A DNA stretch of 64,000 nt, from positions 33,890,243-33,954,242 of the forward strand of contig OX419761.1 of assembly GCA_948567375.1 (NCBI GenBank). Direction: 5' to 3'. The notes beneath the pieces were generated by a model, which did no database searches, was not told the DNA's origin, and saw only the letters and a program-made list of their open reading frames with translations. Numbering within the stretch: position 1 is the first letter of the stretch; the number at the start of each line of letters is the position of its first letter. The translations under genes were made by a program, and so were the position numbers. Of the stretch, positions 11,630 to 23,139 are shown piece after piece. This DNA is from Lunularia cruciata. Taxonomy: Eukaryota > Streptophyta > Marchantiopsida > Lunulariales > Lunulariaceae.

Positions 11630-12057
11630 TGTGTGCATGTGTGACACCATCCTGACACAATGAACAAATATAGCACAAGTGTTCTCTTGAATGGGACAAT
11701 GATATTTGAATTTGCTCTTGCATGCTTTTTTCAAATTAGAGGGATTTCTAGAAATTTCATGGTTATGGGATCTCGAGGTGATGTGTCTGGGTGGGTATGT
11801 ATATTTTGGTGGTCAAATCCAGCATTGAAAGTTATTTCACCCTCAAATATGTACTCACTAAATTGAAGGTAGGTGCGGCAAACATGTGTTCACTAAATTG
11901 AAGATGGCACAAAAGGTGACCATGAAGACGGGAAAAGGGAAGTTGTTATGTAAATATCCAACATGCAATGCGCCGCCTCTCAAGGAGAAATTTGGTAATC
12001 CTGCGCTAACATTTAGATTCAACGTTTATATAAATAAATAAATAAATAAATTTATAT
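11630..12057. other. Unassigned DNA left of the copia element
   Basis: No gene recognised. It contains an (AAAT)n run at about 12,030-12,056. The 3' LTR of the copia element would be expected here or further left, but no matching 5' copy was found beyond 16,430. Confidence 0.4.
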
Positions 12058-12534
12058 TTATAACATATCAACGGTGTTTACCTCTATGCAAATCTTTTGC
12101 AAATTGATCTCACCATTTGTCACAACTTCTCGAATAAAATGATGTTTCACATAAATATGCTTTGTACTTGAATGATATACTTGATTCTTGGACAAGTGCA
12201 TTGAGCTTTGGCTATCACAAAAAAGTCTTAACTTCATGTTAGGGAGTATTGGATCGTTGGATAATCTTTGTAGCCATATTGCTATTTTAGCAGCCTCAAT
12301 TTGTGCCATATATTCTGCCTCTGTAATAGAAAGAGCAATTGTAGATTGGAGAGTAGACTTCCAACTTACTGCACCACCAACAAGTGTAAAAATAAATCTT
12401 ATTGTAGACCTTCTCTTATCCAAGTCTCCTGCAAAATGAGAATCTACATACCCTGTAATTTCTCCTTCTTGGTCCTTCTCCACATCAGAGACAATGCCAA
12501 TATTTATAGTCCCTTTAAATAACAAAGTATCCAC
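12058..12534 (-). pseudogene. Copia RNase H domain
   Basis: This 158-aa open stretch encodes the copia-type RNase H that removes the RNA template during reverse transcription. Near residue 30 is YVDSHFAGDLDKRRSTIRFI, the usual 'YVDADFAGD.D.RRSTSGY' start. It is followed by GGAVSWKSTLQSTIALSITE, EAEYMA, the LFCDSQSSMHLSKNQVYHSS block and TKHIYVKHHFIRE. It is the best preserved part of the element. Upstream RT coding is interrupted by stops, so it is a fragment of a once longer polyprotein. Confidence 0.9.
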
Positions 12535-12539
12535 TTCAC

Positions 12540-13765
12540 AACTTCCCTTCCCAATGTTGTTTCCCTAGATTTTTCATGTATCTACTCACCATACTCACAA
12601 CATATGAGATGCCTGGTCTAGTGCAGACAATAGCATACATTAAACTCCCAACAACACTAGCATAAGGAATATTTTACATTACTTTTCTCTCCTCCTCATT
12701 TGATCGACATTGCTTTAATGATATCCTAAAATGACTTTCCAATAGAGTGCTCACTGGTTTTTCATTCTCCTTGCCAAAATGAGCAGGTAATTTTTTCCAA
12801 ATATCTCCTTTGCGATCTCCATAACTTTCCCATGCTCTTGTCCTAGTGGATTTTAATCCCCAAGCACACTCTTTGAAGAACCCAAGTCCTTCATATCAAA
12901 CTCCTTACCAAGTTGTGCTTTCAATTTCTCCACCTCAACCATATCCTCCATGGCAATTAACATATCATCCACATATAGTACCAAGATGATTAAATCAAAT
13001 ACTCAAGATCCATGTAGCTTCTTGAGGTAAAAAATATGACCTACTTTGGTTATATCCATGCTTCAACATGAAAGCATCGAATTTCATGTACCAAAGTCTT
13101 GGACTTTGCTTTAGTCCATATAATGGCTATTGTAACCTACAAATTAGGTTCTCATTCCTTGGTACCACAAAACCTTAAGGTTGATGCATGTCAAGCTCCT
13201 CCAATTCTTTATGAAAAAAATTAGTTTTAACATATAGTTGCTCCAACTCCAAGTTATGCAACTAGACTATTGCCAATAATGCACAAATTTAAGAGATTTT
13301 TACCATTGGTGAAAAAATCTCATTGAAGTCAATACCTTCTTTTTGGCTAGAACCCTTTACTACAAGCCTTTCTTTGTATCAATCTCCACCTGATTTGGAA
13401 GTCTTTCCTTCCTCCAAAATATCCATGTGCAATCAATTGGCTTCTTTTCCATAGGTAATATTTAAAGTCTCCAAGTTTCATTTTTGGCCAAAGTCTTCAT
13501 CTACTCTTCCATTACAATCCTATTTTTGACACTCTTGATCTTGCATTGCCTCTTCATATCAAGAAGGCTTTCCATTCTCCATAAAAAGAGCATAAGCTAC
13601 AAATGAATCATCAAATATCTTTGGAAGTCTTCTATCCCTATTTGGATACTTACATTCATGAATCACTTCTAGACTTTTCTCTTCTTAATGTTTCATGGGA
13701 GGTAGATCTAGAAGAGGTTATATGTCTTCACTTCCAATATCAACATCTATCTTAACAAAATTTGA
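12540..13765 (-). pseudogene. Copia reverse transcriptase, broken
   Basis: The catalytic motif survives as LYVDDMLIAMEDM, with YVDD coded by the minus strand at 12,964-12,975. It is the copia-type 'YVDDMLI' containing the two metal-binding aspartates of RT. Fragments upstream are separated by stop codons and frameshifts. The domain sits between integrase and RNase H as expected for copia. It cannot produce a working enzyme as it stands. Confidence 0.75.
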
Positions 13766-14821
13766 CTAAATTTGTTTTTCCTTTTCTTCCTCTATAGATA
13801 TTGTCTCCATCATACTAGTCTTGTCAAAAACAACATCCCTGCTCACAACAGAGCAACTCCTTTCTAGATCCCATGATCTATATCCCTTTGTATCCTTCTC
13901 ATATCTCAAGAATATATATTTTCTAGATTTGGGATCTAACTTTGTCTTTTGTTCTTGTTGAATATGAACATAAGCTATGCATCCAAACACTCTAAGTGAA
14001 GATTAATCAACATTTTGATTGTCCATTTTTCTATAAGTGTCTTACACTCACTAGTGGAGAGGGAGAAATGCTTACCAAATGGCAAGCCATATTTATAGCT
14101 TCTACCCAAAAACTCTTCTCCAATCTGGCATTGCTTAACATACTTCTTGCTTTCTACAAGAGTGTATGATTTTCCACTTTGCCACACCATTTTTTTGAGG
14201 GATATCTAGTATGGTAAATTGATCAATTATCCCTTCACTCTTACAGTATCTATCAAACTCTCTAGATTTGTATTCTCCACCATTATTTCTCCATCATCAC
14301 CTTTCATTTTTTAGAGAAGACATCTAATTTATGCTTCATGGTGTAGACCCATACTCTCCTAGAGTAATCATCAATCAAAGTTACAAAATATAATGCTCTA
14401 GATTTGAAGCTATAAGTGCAAGGCCTCAAACAGTAGAATCCACATGGTCTAAAATTCCTTTTGTGCAATGAGCTCTTGTGGAGAAGCTAATCCTCCATTG
14501 CTTTCCTATTACACATTGCTCATAGAATTTTAACTTACACCTTTTAAGGCCCTTCAAATTTTGTTTATTGGACAATTCATTAAGACATCTTTCACTCATA
14601 TGACCCAAACGTAGGTGCCATAAGTGAGTGAGATCTTTGGGATCTTCTTTATCAAAAATAGTACTTGCCACTCCTCCGGTAATGGTATCTCCAACAAGCT
14701 CATAAAGATGTCCTATCTTCTTGCTCTTCATTACAACCAATGCTCCTTTTGATACCTTGAGTGTTCTATTTTTTGCTCTACACCTCCAACCATTTGAGTC
14801 CAAAGTGCTTAGTGACATCAA
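13766..14821 (-). pseudogene. Copia GAG-pre-integrase and integrase, broken
   Basis: At 14,426-14,821 the frame contains LTHLWHLRLGHMSERCLNEL and then C..CVIGKQWR, the H-H-C-C zinc-binding region ahead of copia integrase. At 13,975-14,190 is VKQCQIGEEFLGRSYKYG and the end of the core domain. At 13,766-13,990 is MFGCIAYVHIQQEQKTKLDP followed by SRKYIFLRYEKDTKGYRSWD, the conserved segment downstream of the integrase core. The order and spacing fit a copia integrase that inserted the cDNA. Stops separate the pieces. Confidence 0.85.
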
Positions 14822-14881
14822 AATTCTTCCTTAACTCAAGAACATGCCTCACATCAACAAGAGTTGTCACAACACCATCAA

Positions 14882-15353
14882 TGTAAAAGACTAAGGAGAG
14901 AAATAAGAGAATGGAATATCAAAGTGAAAGATCACATTGGGACTCTTGAATGAGAGAAACTCTAAATGCCTAGCATGAGCTTGAGCTTTGGTATTTATGT
15001 GGAATATACAAGGCTCATAAGAAGCTTCCTAAAAGCTTCCTTCTTGGAGTGCAAGCCAAGCTAACCAAGAAACTTCTTGAGAAACTTCCTTTTGGAAATT
15101 GTCTATTTGGCATGAAAGCTAAGCTAGTCTAGATGTTTCACAAGAACCTTCCTTCTAGAAGCCACCTACTTGGCATGTAAACTAAACTAGCCGAGAAGCT
15201 TCCTTGGTAGTCCCTTGGTATGCAAATTACCTAATACTTGAAAGGAACCAAGTAGCTACCTAGATGTGTCTAGAATATTCTTATAACTCTTGGCTAATTT
15301 GGCCTATTTGCTACTTCATTAGTCTCAACTAACTGTAAAATCATATTATTACA
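14882..15353 (-). mobile_element. Solo LTR of the HSE-rich gypsy family
   Basis: In its own orientation this LTR (472 bp) is bounded by TGTAA and TTACA and aligns with the LTRs at 22,672-23,095 and 28,205-28,571. Perfect 5-bp target duplications ATCAA flank it (14,877-14,881 and 15,354-15,358). No internal element sequence is present, so it is the product of LTR-LTR recombination. It split the copia protease/pre-integrase region: the coding resumes on both sides once the LTR and one ATCAA are set aside. HSE-like GAAGCTTC blocks lie at 15,020-15,045 and a TATA-like box (CATAAATAC on the minus strand) near 14,990-15,000. Confidence 0.93.
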
Positions 15354-15730
15354 ATCAAATATCTTAATGCATATTGTATAAATGCCAATAGCTTTACAAG
15401 CCATGCTCTTCCCCATTATTAAAGATCCTCCATTGAATGGTTTGTACTCATAAAACCAATCCTTATTTGGACACATAGGGCAAGAGCAACCTCAGTCCAA
15501 TATCCATGACTACTCAAATTGATCTTTGTCTTGGGTGGCATATAAAACATCATCCATAAAACCAAATGGCTCAACAACCCTTGCTTGATCTAAAAGTTGA
15601 CCTTTATCCTTGTTGGACTCAAGCCTCTTGTTGTTACAATCCTTCTTGAAATGTCTAACCTTCCCACATATCCAGCAATTTCCTTTGAAGCCTCTAGTTG
15701 TAGACTTGGATCTTGATTTACTCTTGATCT

Positions 15731-15810
<80 letters not shown>

Positions 15811-16430
15811 TTCCTTAGATAAATAGAGCTTCTTAATTATTTTTTCCTTGGTTGGGTCTTTTTTGCATCTCATTTGACAATAATGCTGAAGTGACTCCTC
15901 AAAGTTAATATCATCCTTCCCATATAGAAGAGTTGTGACCAGATGCTCATAGATGGAGAAAGTGAAGTCAATAACATCAATGCCTTATCCTCCTCTTCTG
16001 ACTTAACCTCTATGTTCATCAGCTCACAAATGATTTTGTTGAAAGCATTGAGATGCTCCATAATACTTTGGCCTTCCTTCATTTGCAACATATACAACTT
16101 CTATTTAAGATACTAGCTATTTATCAATGACTTGGTCATATAAAGATTTTCTAGTTTGGCCCACGGTTTTGGTGCAGATTCCTCATTCATAAAATTGTAT
16201 AGCACTTCATCAGCAAGGTTCAACTAAATAGTGCTAATAGCTCTAAGATCTACATCTTCATCTTCCTCATCCTCATAACTTGTGTACTCATGTATTTTTC
16301 TAAATGCTCTATGCAGCCCTTGTTGGACAAGAAGGTCTTGCATCTTCAGTTGCCACAATCCAAAATTGTTTTTCCCATCAAACTTCTCCATTGAAAATTT
16401 AGCATTTGATATGGATATCACCCATGCCAT
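15354..16430 (-). pseudogene. Copia gag and protease, broken
   Basis: The start at 16,430 gives MAWVISISNAKFSMEKFDGK then NNFGLWQLKMQDLLVQQGL, typical of copia gag. A following piece (15,870-16,097) has MLQMKEGQSIMEHLNAFNKI, the 'UBN2' gag segment. A zinc knuckle with C-x2-C-x4-H-x4-C (CWICGKVRHFKKDC) lies at ~15,634-15,676. The protease part near 15,540 reads SWILD then GCSC, where D-S/T-G is expected, followed by CPNKDWFYEYKPFNGGSLIM. Between gag and the knuckle is a long (CT)n run that would code an Arg-Glu repeat. Confidence 0.85.
15733..15805. repeat. (CT)n microsatellite, ~73 bp
   Basis: Uninterrupted CT dinucleotides lie within the copia gag region. On the coding (minus) strand this is (GA)n, which would encode alternating Arg-Glu or Glu-Arg. 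Confidence 0.97.
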
Positions 16431-17224
16431 TGCTTTGTTGTAGAACTAGAGGTTTAGAATGATCCAATATCATTATGCATAGATATTAGATTATTTAGAT
16501 AATCTAGAATTCTTCAAATAGATTCATGGGGATAGTGCTATGAAACATGTACAAATGAGTACAACTTTCAATCACATTGTCAATTATCTAGTGGAGTTTG
16601 AAAAGGGATTTCCAAAGTCCATGAATGGTGAGAAATTGTACAAAAAGAGTGCAAGGTATATGAAGTCTTGCAAGTCAACTTGTAAGTGGAAAGACAAGTC
16701 CATTGGAGGAGGCTTGACTGAAAGTGAGCTAAAGCAAGGATGGAGAACAAAAAAAGATAAATTGAATCACAAATGTCTACATTTGAAGAAGATGGACATA
16801 ATTTTTGCAAGCCGGGCAAATATCTCTCCCCTTGTATTAGTAAGCTTGAGTGTGGGAAATTTGATGAAAGATAGTTTGGTTCAGGCTAAGATCATGAAAT
16901 GGAAGTAATCCATGAGGATAAGGATGAAAAGAATGGAGACAATAGTCCTCTCCTATCCAAAATTACATTTCTTGGTAGTGTTCCTAGTACACAAGACCCA
17001 TATGTTTAATTTTTGCAAGGGTAGAAGAACACACTCCCAAGAAAGAGGAGCAGAGTAGATTTTATTTCTTTGCTACACCATGTAGAGAAAATTTTGAATA
17101 TGTTACACAATCTGAAGGACGTTCAAATTATGTTCCACTATCAAGAGCAAATTCTCATTCCAAGCATTTACCTCATGTAATTCATTCCCCACCAGCCACA
17201 CCAATTGAGGTGGAACTGCAATAG
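16431..17224 (+). other. Unassigned DNA with a 122-aa open frame
   Basis: Between the copia gag start and the left repeat of the gypsy element is a plus-strand frame at 16,540-16,908. It encodes a lysine-rich 122-aa peptide beginning MKHVQMSTTFNHIVNYLVEF and containing CKSTCKWKDKSIGGGLTESE. I do not recognise it. The sequence downstream to 17,224 shows loosely readable plus-strand pieces with stops. It could be the tail of another element or of a captured host gene. Confidence 0.3.
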
Positions 17225-17970
17225 GCTAAAGCTCCACCAAAGGAGGAGGAAAAGGCAAACCAAGACAAAGAAGAGTAGGATTGAGAGCCGATCTATCTCT
17301 CACTCAAGATAAACCTCTAATGGCTATTAAGGCAGCACACCATGGACTAAGAAGGCAAAGAACCTGAACTCTATCACACTCTTCCAAGGCTAAGACTCCA
17401 AGGCACCTCCTAGACTCAAGACATTGCTCACTAGAGAACTCAATAAGAGAGAATGATAGTTGCAAATGAACGGATGATTAATATTTGTTCATCCTTAGTT
17501 TATATACTTGTAAAATAGTAACACACTAATGGTACTAATAATCATAGTAACACAAGTTATTAGGAAAAAAATCATATAAAGTCAAAAGTCTAATGGAATA
17601 TCCAAGCTTATTGGAATAATCCCTTAAGCATTTGGTCATATCTTAACTCAACTACAAAGTCAAGGATTCTTTCACATAGGCTATCCTTGGACTATAGAAG
17701 AATCTCCTCCCAAAAAGGCTTCTGCATCCAAGAGTTCTCAACTCTTTTCTCAAAGCCAAATACCTAGGAATAATACCAAGCCAACACATTAGAATTCAAG
17801 ATAATGGTGTTCATCTTTCACTTTCCTCTAAAGTAGAGTCACCTCTATCTTGGTTGTAACTAACTCTAGCTAATCATGGCTAATGTAGAAGCTTGCTTTA
17901 ACTCTATCCAAAAATATCTCAACTACTTTCAATCCCAAACCAAATATCATAATGGAGCATAATGCACCAA
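17225..17970 (-). repeat. Outer gypsy element, left LTR-like repeat (3')
   Basis: This 746-bp block aligns in the same orientation with 30,076-30,847. Both begin GCTAAAGCTCCACCA and end ATGCACCAA on the plus strand. They share many long blocks such as TCACTCTTCCAAGGCTAA, with clear divergence, so the pair is old. The position at the end of the integrase coding fits the 3' LTR of a minus-strand gypsy element. Exact ends and target duplications were not resolved, because similarity fades gradually at the GCTAAAG side. Confidence 0.75.
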
Positions 17971-18049
17971 TGGGGGTTAAATTACCCCTGGATTAAGGTT
18001 TTACTTTGTCCTTGGATTGAACATCTCTCTACCTTCTTTGATATAAATT

Positions 18050-19169
18050 TAACTTTTCAAGGTTAATCCTATTAAGTTGTCTTCTTCCTAAGTCCTTAAG
18101 ATCATATGTTGTAATTGACACACATCTTTTCCACTATGGAAGCTCCAAAGATTTTAAGCAAAAATTTCTTTTGCACTCTCTTGAATTGAATAGAGTCAAA
18201 CAACATCACCCAATCATCTTCCTAGAAGGGTTCCTCTTTTTCTTTCCTTCCCTCTTGTCATAGCTCTTTTTTTTCTTGGATTTGCTCCACTCAAAACATA
18301 GCAACTACTCTTACCTCCTCCAATTCCAAGAGTTTATCCTTCCTTGACTTCTCTACAACACCTCCTTATGCCTTGAAAATTAAGAAGATCAAAGTGAACA
18401 AGTAAAGTCAATTCAATACCATACACCAAATGAAATAAGGGTTATCCATTAGATGTCTTCATGGTTGTTCTATACACCCATAGAACCATTTGAATCATCT
18501 TGTTCCAATGATGTTTAGCTCCCTCTATTTTTGCATCTTGGCCAACATCATGCACAAGGTTTGATTGGTTCTCTCTACCAAGCCATTAGAGTTTGGCTCA
18601 TATGATATGGCTACTCTATGTGTGATAGAGAAATGTCATAGCATGGCTGTAGTGATGCTTCATGTAAAATCTCCTCCTCTATCTAAAACTAACTCCAAAG
18701 AGCAACACCAAACCTAGTGATGATATGTTCATAAATAAATCTATCAACTTCATCTTCAATATTATCTCTCAAATGGTCTAGCCTCAAGCAACTTGGTTCA
18801 GTAATAAATAACTACCACAATAAACCAATTTTTCCTTAGGGTTCTTTTGAGAGGACCTTTAAAGCAAATTCCTCATTTCTCAAAAGGTCCTAGCAATGGA
18901 ATTGATTTAAGAGGCTAAGTGGAGATAGAATTTCTAGCAAAAGCTTGACAAATACAACAAGTTTTGCAATAATCAAGGCAATCTCTGAAACCTTCCTCCA
19001 ATTTTAACTTGCATCTAGAATCTTGAAAGTAGTCACTTTTCTTGCAAAGTGATCTCCACAACACTAAACCATGATGAAATTCCTTCATGAGTAGGATAGA
19101 CTCCTCCTCACACACTACTCTTTGAAGTAGAGCATCTATTGCTTGGTGAAAAGGAATATCTTCCACCAT
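18050..19169 (-). pseudogene. Outer gypsy integrase, broken
   Basis: The zinc-binding part (18,915-19,169) reads IPFHQAIDALLQRVVCEEES, then HHGLVLWRSLCKKSDYFQDS and C..C near CCICQAFARN, the H-H-C-C finger of gypsy integrases. Further along the minus strand, in shifting frames, are GLVERTNQTLCMMLAKMQK near 18,540-18,600 and a following W.YRTT-like segment, the usual end of the integrase core. Coding fades out about 18,050, just before the left LTR-like repeat. Confidence 0.8.
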
Positions 19170-19418
19170 TATGTAAGATTTAGATCTTGTTGCAAGGGCC
19201 TCCTCTCCTTAGCATGCATCTCATCTAGGTAGTTACCTCTTGTAACAAAGTCCACAATCTCATTGTTTTCCATTGGAACTTCTTGATTGATTAAGATTTT
19301 CATGAGCTCCCCATCAGGGAAAGAGTCATCCACTAGCAAGAGGACTGTTTGACAATTTCCCCAAGAGCCTTGTCACACAATCACAGGGCCTTGTTGGACA
19401 GTATTCTTTTTGTGGTAT

Positions 19419-20011
19419 CTAACACAACAAAGTCTCATTTCCATCATGATCATAGGCACTAGATAACAAATAAAAATTTGTGTGTTTCTTCTCTAGCCTA
19501 TCCTCAATAGTGTAATCATACTCAAACAACAATATGATCCACTTTGCTAGCCTCTCCTCCACATTAGGTTTGTTGAAGATGTATTTCAAAACCTTGTGAT
19601 CCATGGCAATGGTGGCCTCCCTCCAATCCAAACGTGTGTCAAAACTTCTTGAGACAAAAAACTCTACCATTCCTTCCCTTTCCATGATTGAATATTTCTT
19701 CTTTGTAGAGACCATTTTTTACTAGCATAAGCTATTGCATGATCATGCACATTTTAGTCTAATTGACTAAAAGAACATCGTATAGCTATATTAGAAGCAT
19801 CAATGTAAAGAATGAAAAGCTTTTTCCAATTAGGTTTAGTAAGAATTGGAGCCATAATAAGGAATTGCTTGAGCCCCCTAAAAGCTTTGAGAGCCTCATT
19901 GTCCTCTAAAATCACCATGTATTCTGCACTCTTCTTCAAATAAATGGTCAATGTACAAGCTTTGTTGGAAAATAAAAAGATGAATGTCCTATAGTATCCA
20001 ATCATCAACAA
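19419..20011 (-). pseudogene. Outer gypsy RNase H, broken
   Basis: Two frames cover it. At 19,754-20,011 is FRGLKQFLIMAPILTKPNWK followed by LFILYIDASNIAIRCSFSQ, the RT-RNase H connection and the first catalytic Asp (YIDAS). At 19,419-19,715 is YSIMEREGMVEFF then DHKVLKYIFNKPNVEERLAK and W..LLFEYDYTIEDR, the central and C-terminal parts. The join is broken by a frameshift near 19,735. Confidence 0.85.
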
Positions 20012-20023
20012 GGATTGGTGTAA

Positions 20024-20760
20024 CTATTGCAAGCTTGAATGGAATGGAAGTTCTAAGATTTTCTTCACAATTTCAAGATCCACTCCTATTCCATCCTTGG
20101 AAATGATATGGATCAAAAATAGACCTTCATCACAACCAAAGATGCACTTCTTTAGGTTGAGTAATGCATTTATTGTATCCAAGCATTGCAAGACCTTGAT
20201 TAAGATCTGCTTAGACAAAGGAGATACCTAGGCCCCTTCTCAATTATTGGTATATCCAATTCCTTTGTCCTTCTTGAAGTGGATAAATTTATAGTTGAAT
20301 GGGACGCCAAAATATCAAAGTCTGGAGGTATGGCCCGGCAGTGCTCAAAGTGCTCCTCCTTGCTCCCATAGTCATCAATGAAATCTCTCCTAACTTTCCC
20401 AATGAAAAGTTCAAACATCTTGTTCATGAACAACTGAAATGTGGTTGGAGCGTTACAAACCCAAAAAGCATGACCTTGAAAGCATAAGTTACACAAGGTG
20501 TGGTGAATGTGGTGAGTTGTTTGTGCTTTGGTGCAATCTTGATTTGGTTATAGTCATTATAACCATCTCCAAAATTATACCTCCCATGACCTACAATTTC
20601 TTCCAAGATCTCATCAATGAATGGCAAGAAGTACTAGTCCTTCTTGATAATAGTATTTAGTTTCTTGTAATCCATATATACTTGAAGCTTGGAATTCTCC
20701 TTCTTCACAATCAGAATTGGAGACACTCATTTTGAATTCTATACTTCAATAATAAATCCG
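20024..20760 (-). pseudogene. Outer gypsy reverse transcriptase, broken
   Basis: The minus-strand piece at 20,424-20,627 begins MPFIDEILEEIVGHGRYNFG and continues to IKIAPKHKQLTTFTTPCVTY. The piece at 20,200-20,496 has FWVCNAPTTFQLFMNKMFEL and FIDDYGSKEEHFEHC, where FIDDY is the catalytic F-x-D-D box. At 20,024-20,218 is LNLKKCIFGCDEGLFL, the thumb segment. Frameshifts separate the three. Confidence 0.85.
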
Positions 20761-21211
20761 GTCTTGTTATCAATCTCCTCCTTCACAATCAAAGCTATTG
20801 GTGGGCTAATGCGATATTGATTTTGATGAATTGGTCTTGCATGTGACTCCACCTCTATCTAGTGCTCCTCCAAGGTGATTTTCTTGAGATCCTTGCAATT
20901 GAAAGCAGACACATGGGTGAACTTGTGGAAAATCTCCTCAAATCTTACTTCTCCTCAAACCTTACCTAAATAGTCTCCTCTCTATCTCCTCAAGCATCAA
21001 TAACTATTTATTACAGTCCTTTAAAACCTCTAGCTTAGGCACAAAGTCCATAACACATAAGGGATATACATTTGAATCAGATTTAGATTCATTCTCCCCA
21101 TGGAAGTCTTTTACTCCATGCTTATGTCCACACCTAAGGTTCCTTCTTCAAAATCTGATTCTCAATAATCAAAAGATGGTGTATGTAAATGCAAAGTGTG
21201 GGTAGTGTTAG

Positions 21212-21816
21212 TTACATGAACATTAACTCAATGGCTTGAATGGCCCAATTCTCAAGTACCCTTTTGTGCCATTGATCAATTGTGTATAGTGCTCTCAACC
21301 CTGGCGTCTTAAGTTGAAAATCATAGTTTGAATCCCTCAAGACTTGGAAAGTCATGAGATTTTTAATTCCCATAACCAAAACCATCACCTTGTCCATTGC
21401 ACCCACAAGTGAAACTTGTTGTTTGTTTGCTTCGCTCACCACAAATGTTGAAGGTCTAAAAGGTATCATACCCAACTTCTTCATTGAACTCTCTTACATG
21501 GCATTCACAATAGATCTTCCATTAGCAATTGAATCCTTAATTTTGTGACTATTCACCCTCACACTAACCTTGGAGACATATTCATAGTCCTCTTATGGTG
21601 CTAGTTTGCATCAATCACCCCCATTGATACCAGAGTCTTCCCCTTTGCCCTCTTGTTTCTCTTTCTCTTTGTAGAACTCAAACCACCCCTAAGCTCCTTC
21701 ATGAAGGTAGGATTCAAATCAATTAGTTGACTTTCTATGATGTTAAACTTATGACTACCAAGATCCTCTAACACATCCCATTGTTGCTTTGAGATCAAGA
21801 AATCATCCACCCTCAA
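21212..21816 (-). pseudogene. Outer gypsy protease region
   Basis: The minus-strand frame at 21,212-21,484 begins MKKLGMIPFRPSTFVVSEAN and contains LVGAMDKVMVLVMGIKNLMT then FQVL, the usual beta-strand pattern following the active-site DGGS of a gypsy retroviral-type protease. The expected active-site Asp lies just upstream near 21,520 in a frame interrupted by a stop. The segment 21,601-21,816 is basic linker sequence before it. Confidence 0.65.
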
Positions 21817-22136
21817 CTACTTCCTTGTAGTCTTTGTTGTTTATGGTTTTGAAGGTGTTGGTGTGAGTACTCCTACTAGGCATAGGACTACCCTTTTTAG
21901 GAGTGAATCCTTGAGAATAATGCATATCATCTACAAAATGAGTTCTCTTCTTCTCTTGTGCCAAAAGCTCCAAGTTAAGACCTTTGGAGTTTAAGCATTC
22001 CTCCTTTGCATACTTGCTCTCAACTACATCTATGGATGCTATCTCCTTAACTATATTTGAAGTAGGAGCTACTTGGGCTTCACCACCTCCTTCCTTTTCT
22101 TTTTTTCTCCCTCATAACCCCTTCTTCCATAGTAGT

Positions 22137-22200
22137 GGAATTTGGGCAATTCCTTTGGATGTGACCTCTACCTCCACAACCAAAATAATTTCTATCATTA
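22137..22200 (-). pseudogene. Outer gypsy gag zinc knuckle
   Basis: On the minus strand this reads NYFGCGGRGHIQRNCPN, a CCHC nucleocapsid knuckle in which the first Cys is replaced. It lies upstream of the protease as expected. A (GGTT)n run at about 22,207-22,231 follows on the gag side. Confidence 0.75.
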
Positions 22201-22666
22201 TAAATGTTGGTTGGTTGGTTGGTTGGTTGGTTTGTCTCCTCTACATGGATAGTTTTCTTGGCCCAGGCCCCCTCTTAACATTTGAGTCCACCTCTTTCTT
22301 CTCCTATAATTGCACTACATTGATCTTGAGATCTACAAGTTGTTTTGTGATGGTTTGAAGTGGATCTTTTGGTAGAGGTGCAAGAACCAAAACAACTGCT
22401 ACTGGTGGTGTAACCTTTGCCACCAAAAAATCAGAAAATCCACCATATTTGTAGATATGTGGAGGATACACAACCTCAATATCACCAAATCATCCATCTT
22501 CTTCCAAATGATCTTCCAAACTCTCTTGCATACGAACTACAATCTTGATAACCTCTACTTGGGAAAAGGTTTCTCATATCTCTTCTTACTTTGAATCTAA
22601 GGTTTCAACACTCACAAAATTCTTGGTGAGCATGGCTCCTATGTCAATCATAGTAGTCTCCACATC

Positions 22667-22671
22667 ATCCC
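22667..22671. other. Target site duplication ATCCC, left of inner chromovirus
   Basis: ATCCC directly precedes the LTR boundary TGTAAAAG and is repeated exactly at 28,572-28,576 after the other LTR, defining the insertion site inside the older gypsy element. Confidence 0.95.
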
Positions 22672-23095
22672 TGTAAAAGACCAAATCCAAGGAGAGAAAT
22701 AGGAGAATGGAAACTCACATTGAGACATTTGAATGAGGGAAAACTCCAAATGCCTAGGATTAGCTTTGGCTTTGGTATTTATTGGTAGCATACAAGGCCT
22801 TTGAGAAGCTTCTCAAGAAGCTTCCTGAAGTCGCTTTCTTAGAGTGCAAGCCAAGTTAACTAGGAAACTTCTCAAGAAGCTTCCTTCTAGAAGCCGCCTA
22901 CTTGGCATGCAAGCTAAGCTAATTGGAAGCTTTTAGAAGCTTCCTTCTAGAAGCTACTTACTTGAGGTGCAAGCTAAGCTAGTCGGGAAGCTTCCTAGGT
23001 ACTTCTGGAATATTCTAGGCTAATTTGTCTTCTGTGCTACTTTGTAAGCCCGACTAACTTTGTCGCTAAACTCCATATTGTTACATATTCCCCCG
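22672..23095 (-). repeat. Inner chromovirus, 3' LTR with HSE cluster
   Basis: This 424-bp LTR has ends TGTAACAATATGG and CTTTTACA in element orientation. It is preceded by a polypurine tract (23,096-23,107) and followed by the ATCCC duplication. HSE-like palindromes lie at 22,803-22,830, 22,864-22,895, 22,925-22,954 and 22,985-23,000. The best (22,926-22,943) is four alternating GAA/TTC units at exact 2-bp spacing with one base off. A TATA-like box is near 22,776-22,784. Confidence 0.95.
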
Positions 23096-23107
23096 CCACT
23101 AGTTGGT
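23096..23107 (-). other. Polypurine tract of inner chromovirus
   Basis: On the minus strand it reads GGCGGGGGAATA directly before the 3' LTR start TGTAACA. Polypurine tracts resist RNase H and prime plus-strand DNA synthesis. Confidence 0.9.
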
Positions 23108-23139
23108 GACGTCCTCATCGCCAGTAAAGCTTCAAATTC

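Larger units (their letters stand above)
12058..16430 (-). mobile_element. Degraded Ty1/copia retrotransposon
   Basis: Read right to left the order is gag (from 16,430), CCHC zinc knuckle (~15,634-15,676), protease (~15,380-15,560), GAG-pre-integrase and integrase (14,821-13,766), reverse transcriptase (~13,700-12,540) and RNase H (12,534-12,058). Integrase before RT identifies the copia superfamily. Frames are broken by many stops and shifts. A 472-bp solo LTR of an unrelated family lies at 14,882-15,353 between the protease and pre-integrase segments. No flanking LTRs could be identified, so the element is truncated or its LTRs are too eroded to see. Confidence 0.9.
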
